Below are positions 5,634 to 5,998 of a DNA stretch of 5,998 nucleotides, piece after piece; the stretch's first letter is position 1; each line of letters opens with the position of its first letter. This DNA comes from Planctomycetota bacterium. GTDB lineage: Bacteria; Planctomycetota; Phycisphaerae; Sedimentisphaerales; Anaerohalosphaeraceae. Both the position numbers and the translations under genes were made by a program. Below the pieces are notes generated by a model. That model had not been told where the DNA came from and ran no database searches. It was given only the letters and a program-made list of their open reading frames with translations. The stretch is taken from assembly GCA_021160785.1 (NCBI GenBank), contig JAGHBX010000352.1, positions 1-5,998 of the forward strand, in the 5' to 3' direction.

Positions 5634-5998
5634 ATGAAAAAAGCGTTTCTATTGGTAATAGGGCTTTGTGTCTTTGCCGGATCGGTTTCGGCGGACTATG
5701 CAAACCCACCCGGATGGGAAAATGACCCCTATTTTACGCACCAGAGTTGGAGCTTCGGCACCCCCACCAATCCGTCGGCGTCTGATGATGGTGGAGCAGG
5801 CAATCCTTTTGGCGACGATGCGACCGTGACTTTCAGCAATGCCACGTGGGAGGATGATCTGGGGATGATGTATGATCCATCCACATTCCAGGAGTTGGGG
5901 TTACGTCAGGGTGGCTGGGCCATTAACGGACCGCAAGACGGGACGGAGTGGTTCAGAGTTCACATTCCCAACCAGCGCGACGAGAACATGTACAAGGA
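5634..5998 (+). CDS. Exported protein of unknown function, C-terminus outside the window
   Basis: ATG 5634 follows AAGGAG (5622-5627) with 6 bases of spacing and opens 121 codons to the window edge. Residues 1-20 are a clear Sec signal peptide: MKK, hydrophobic core FLLVIGLCVFAG, and cleavage after VSA before DYANPP. There is no lipobox. The mature part is acidic and rich in Trp, Gly, Asn, Asp and aromatic residues (GWENDPYFTHQSW near 27-39, SDDGGAGNPFGDD near 50-62), with the look of an extracellular beta-rich domain. Such proteins in planctomycetes often end in a PEP-CTERM sorting tail, but this one's end is not visible. It is the first full-size gene after the consensus promoter at 5428, so it is probably well expressed, and its leader contains the mini-ORFs and the dyad. 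I do not recognise the family. Confidence 0.85.
   Translation, partial: MKKAFLLVIGLCVFAGSVSADYANPPGWENDPYFTHQSWSFGTPTNPSASDDGGAGNPFGDDATVTFSNATWEDDLGMMYDPSTFQELGLRQGGWAINGPQDGTEWFRVHIPNQRDENMYK

Noticed and set aside
1..5998. CRISPR array, tRNA, rRNA, insertion sequence or phage genes
   Set aside because: I saw no regularly spaced direct repeats, cloverleaf-like sequences, transposase motifs or terminal inverted repeats on reading both strands.

Overview
The window looks like a piece of a Planctomycetes-type genome, most plausibly the Phycisphaerae/Sedimentisphaerales side. This is an inference from gene content: a Tat-exported Gfo/Idh/MocA oxidoreductase next to a secreted HEAT-repeat protein, a secreted papain-like peptidase with a C-terminal beta-sandwich, and a short-signal exported protein. 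GC content looks moderately high in genes and lower in the spacers. No rRNA, tRNA, CRISPR array, transposase or integrase is visible.

Layout. Positions 1-2576 hold two minus-strand genes that form a likely operon. The upstream gene is the Tat-exported oxidoreductase (1290-2576). The downstream gene is an exported HEAT-repeat protein (start at 1238) that runs off the left edge. A 187-base divergent spacer (2577-2763) separates them from a plus-strand GT4 glycosyltransferase (2764-3957). That gene converges on a minus-strand secreted C1 cysteine peptidase (3979-about 5250). The two stop codons are only 21 bases apart, and that gap is filled by a perfect 8-bp hairpin. Positions 5251-5633 are a regulatory spacer. 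It holds a perfect-consensus sigma-70-type promoter (TTGACA-18-TATAAT), an overlapping weaker candidate promoter facing the other way with a C8 tract in its spacer, a 19-codon ORF with an ideal Shine-Dalgarno, a coupled second mini-ORF and a 16-bp dyad. The last gene (from 5634) encodes an exported protein cut by the right edge.

How the genes may work together. The oxidoreductase and HEAT protein probably act in the periplasm on sugars or other polyols. The peptidase and the last protein are also exported, and they share a spacer with divergent promoter signals. The glycosyltransferase stands alone and is probably for cell-surface or exopolysaccharide glycan synthesis. No single multi-gene system is proven. 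The least ordinary part is the 5400-5633 leader region, where very strong expression signals drive a tiny ORF before the exported protein.
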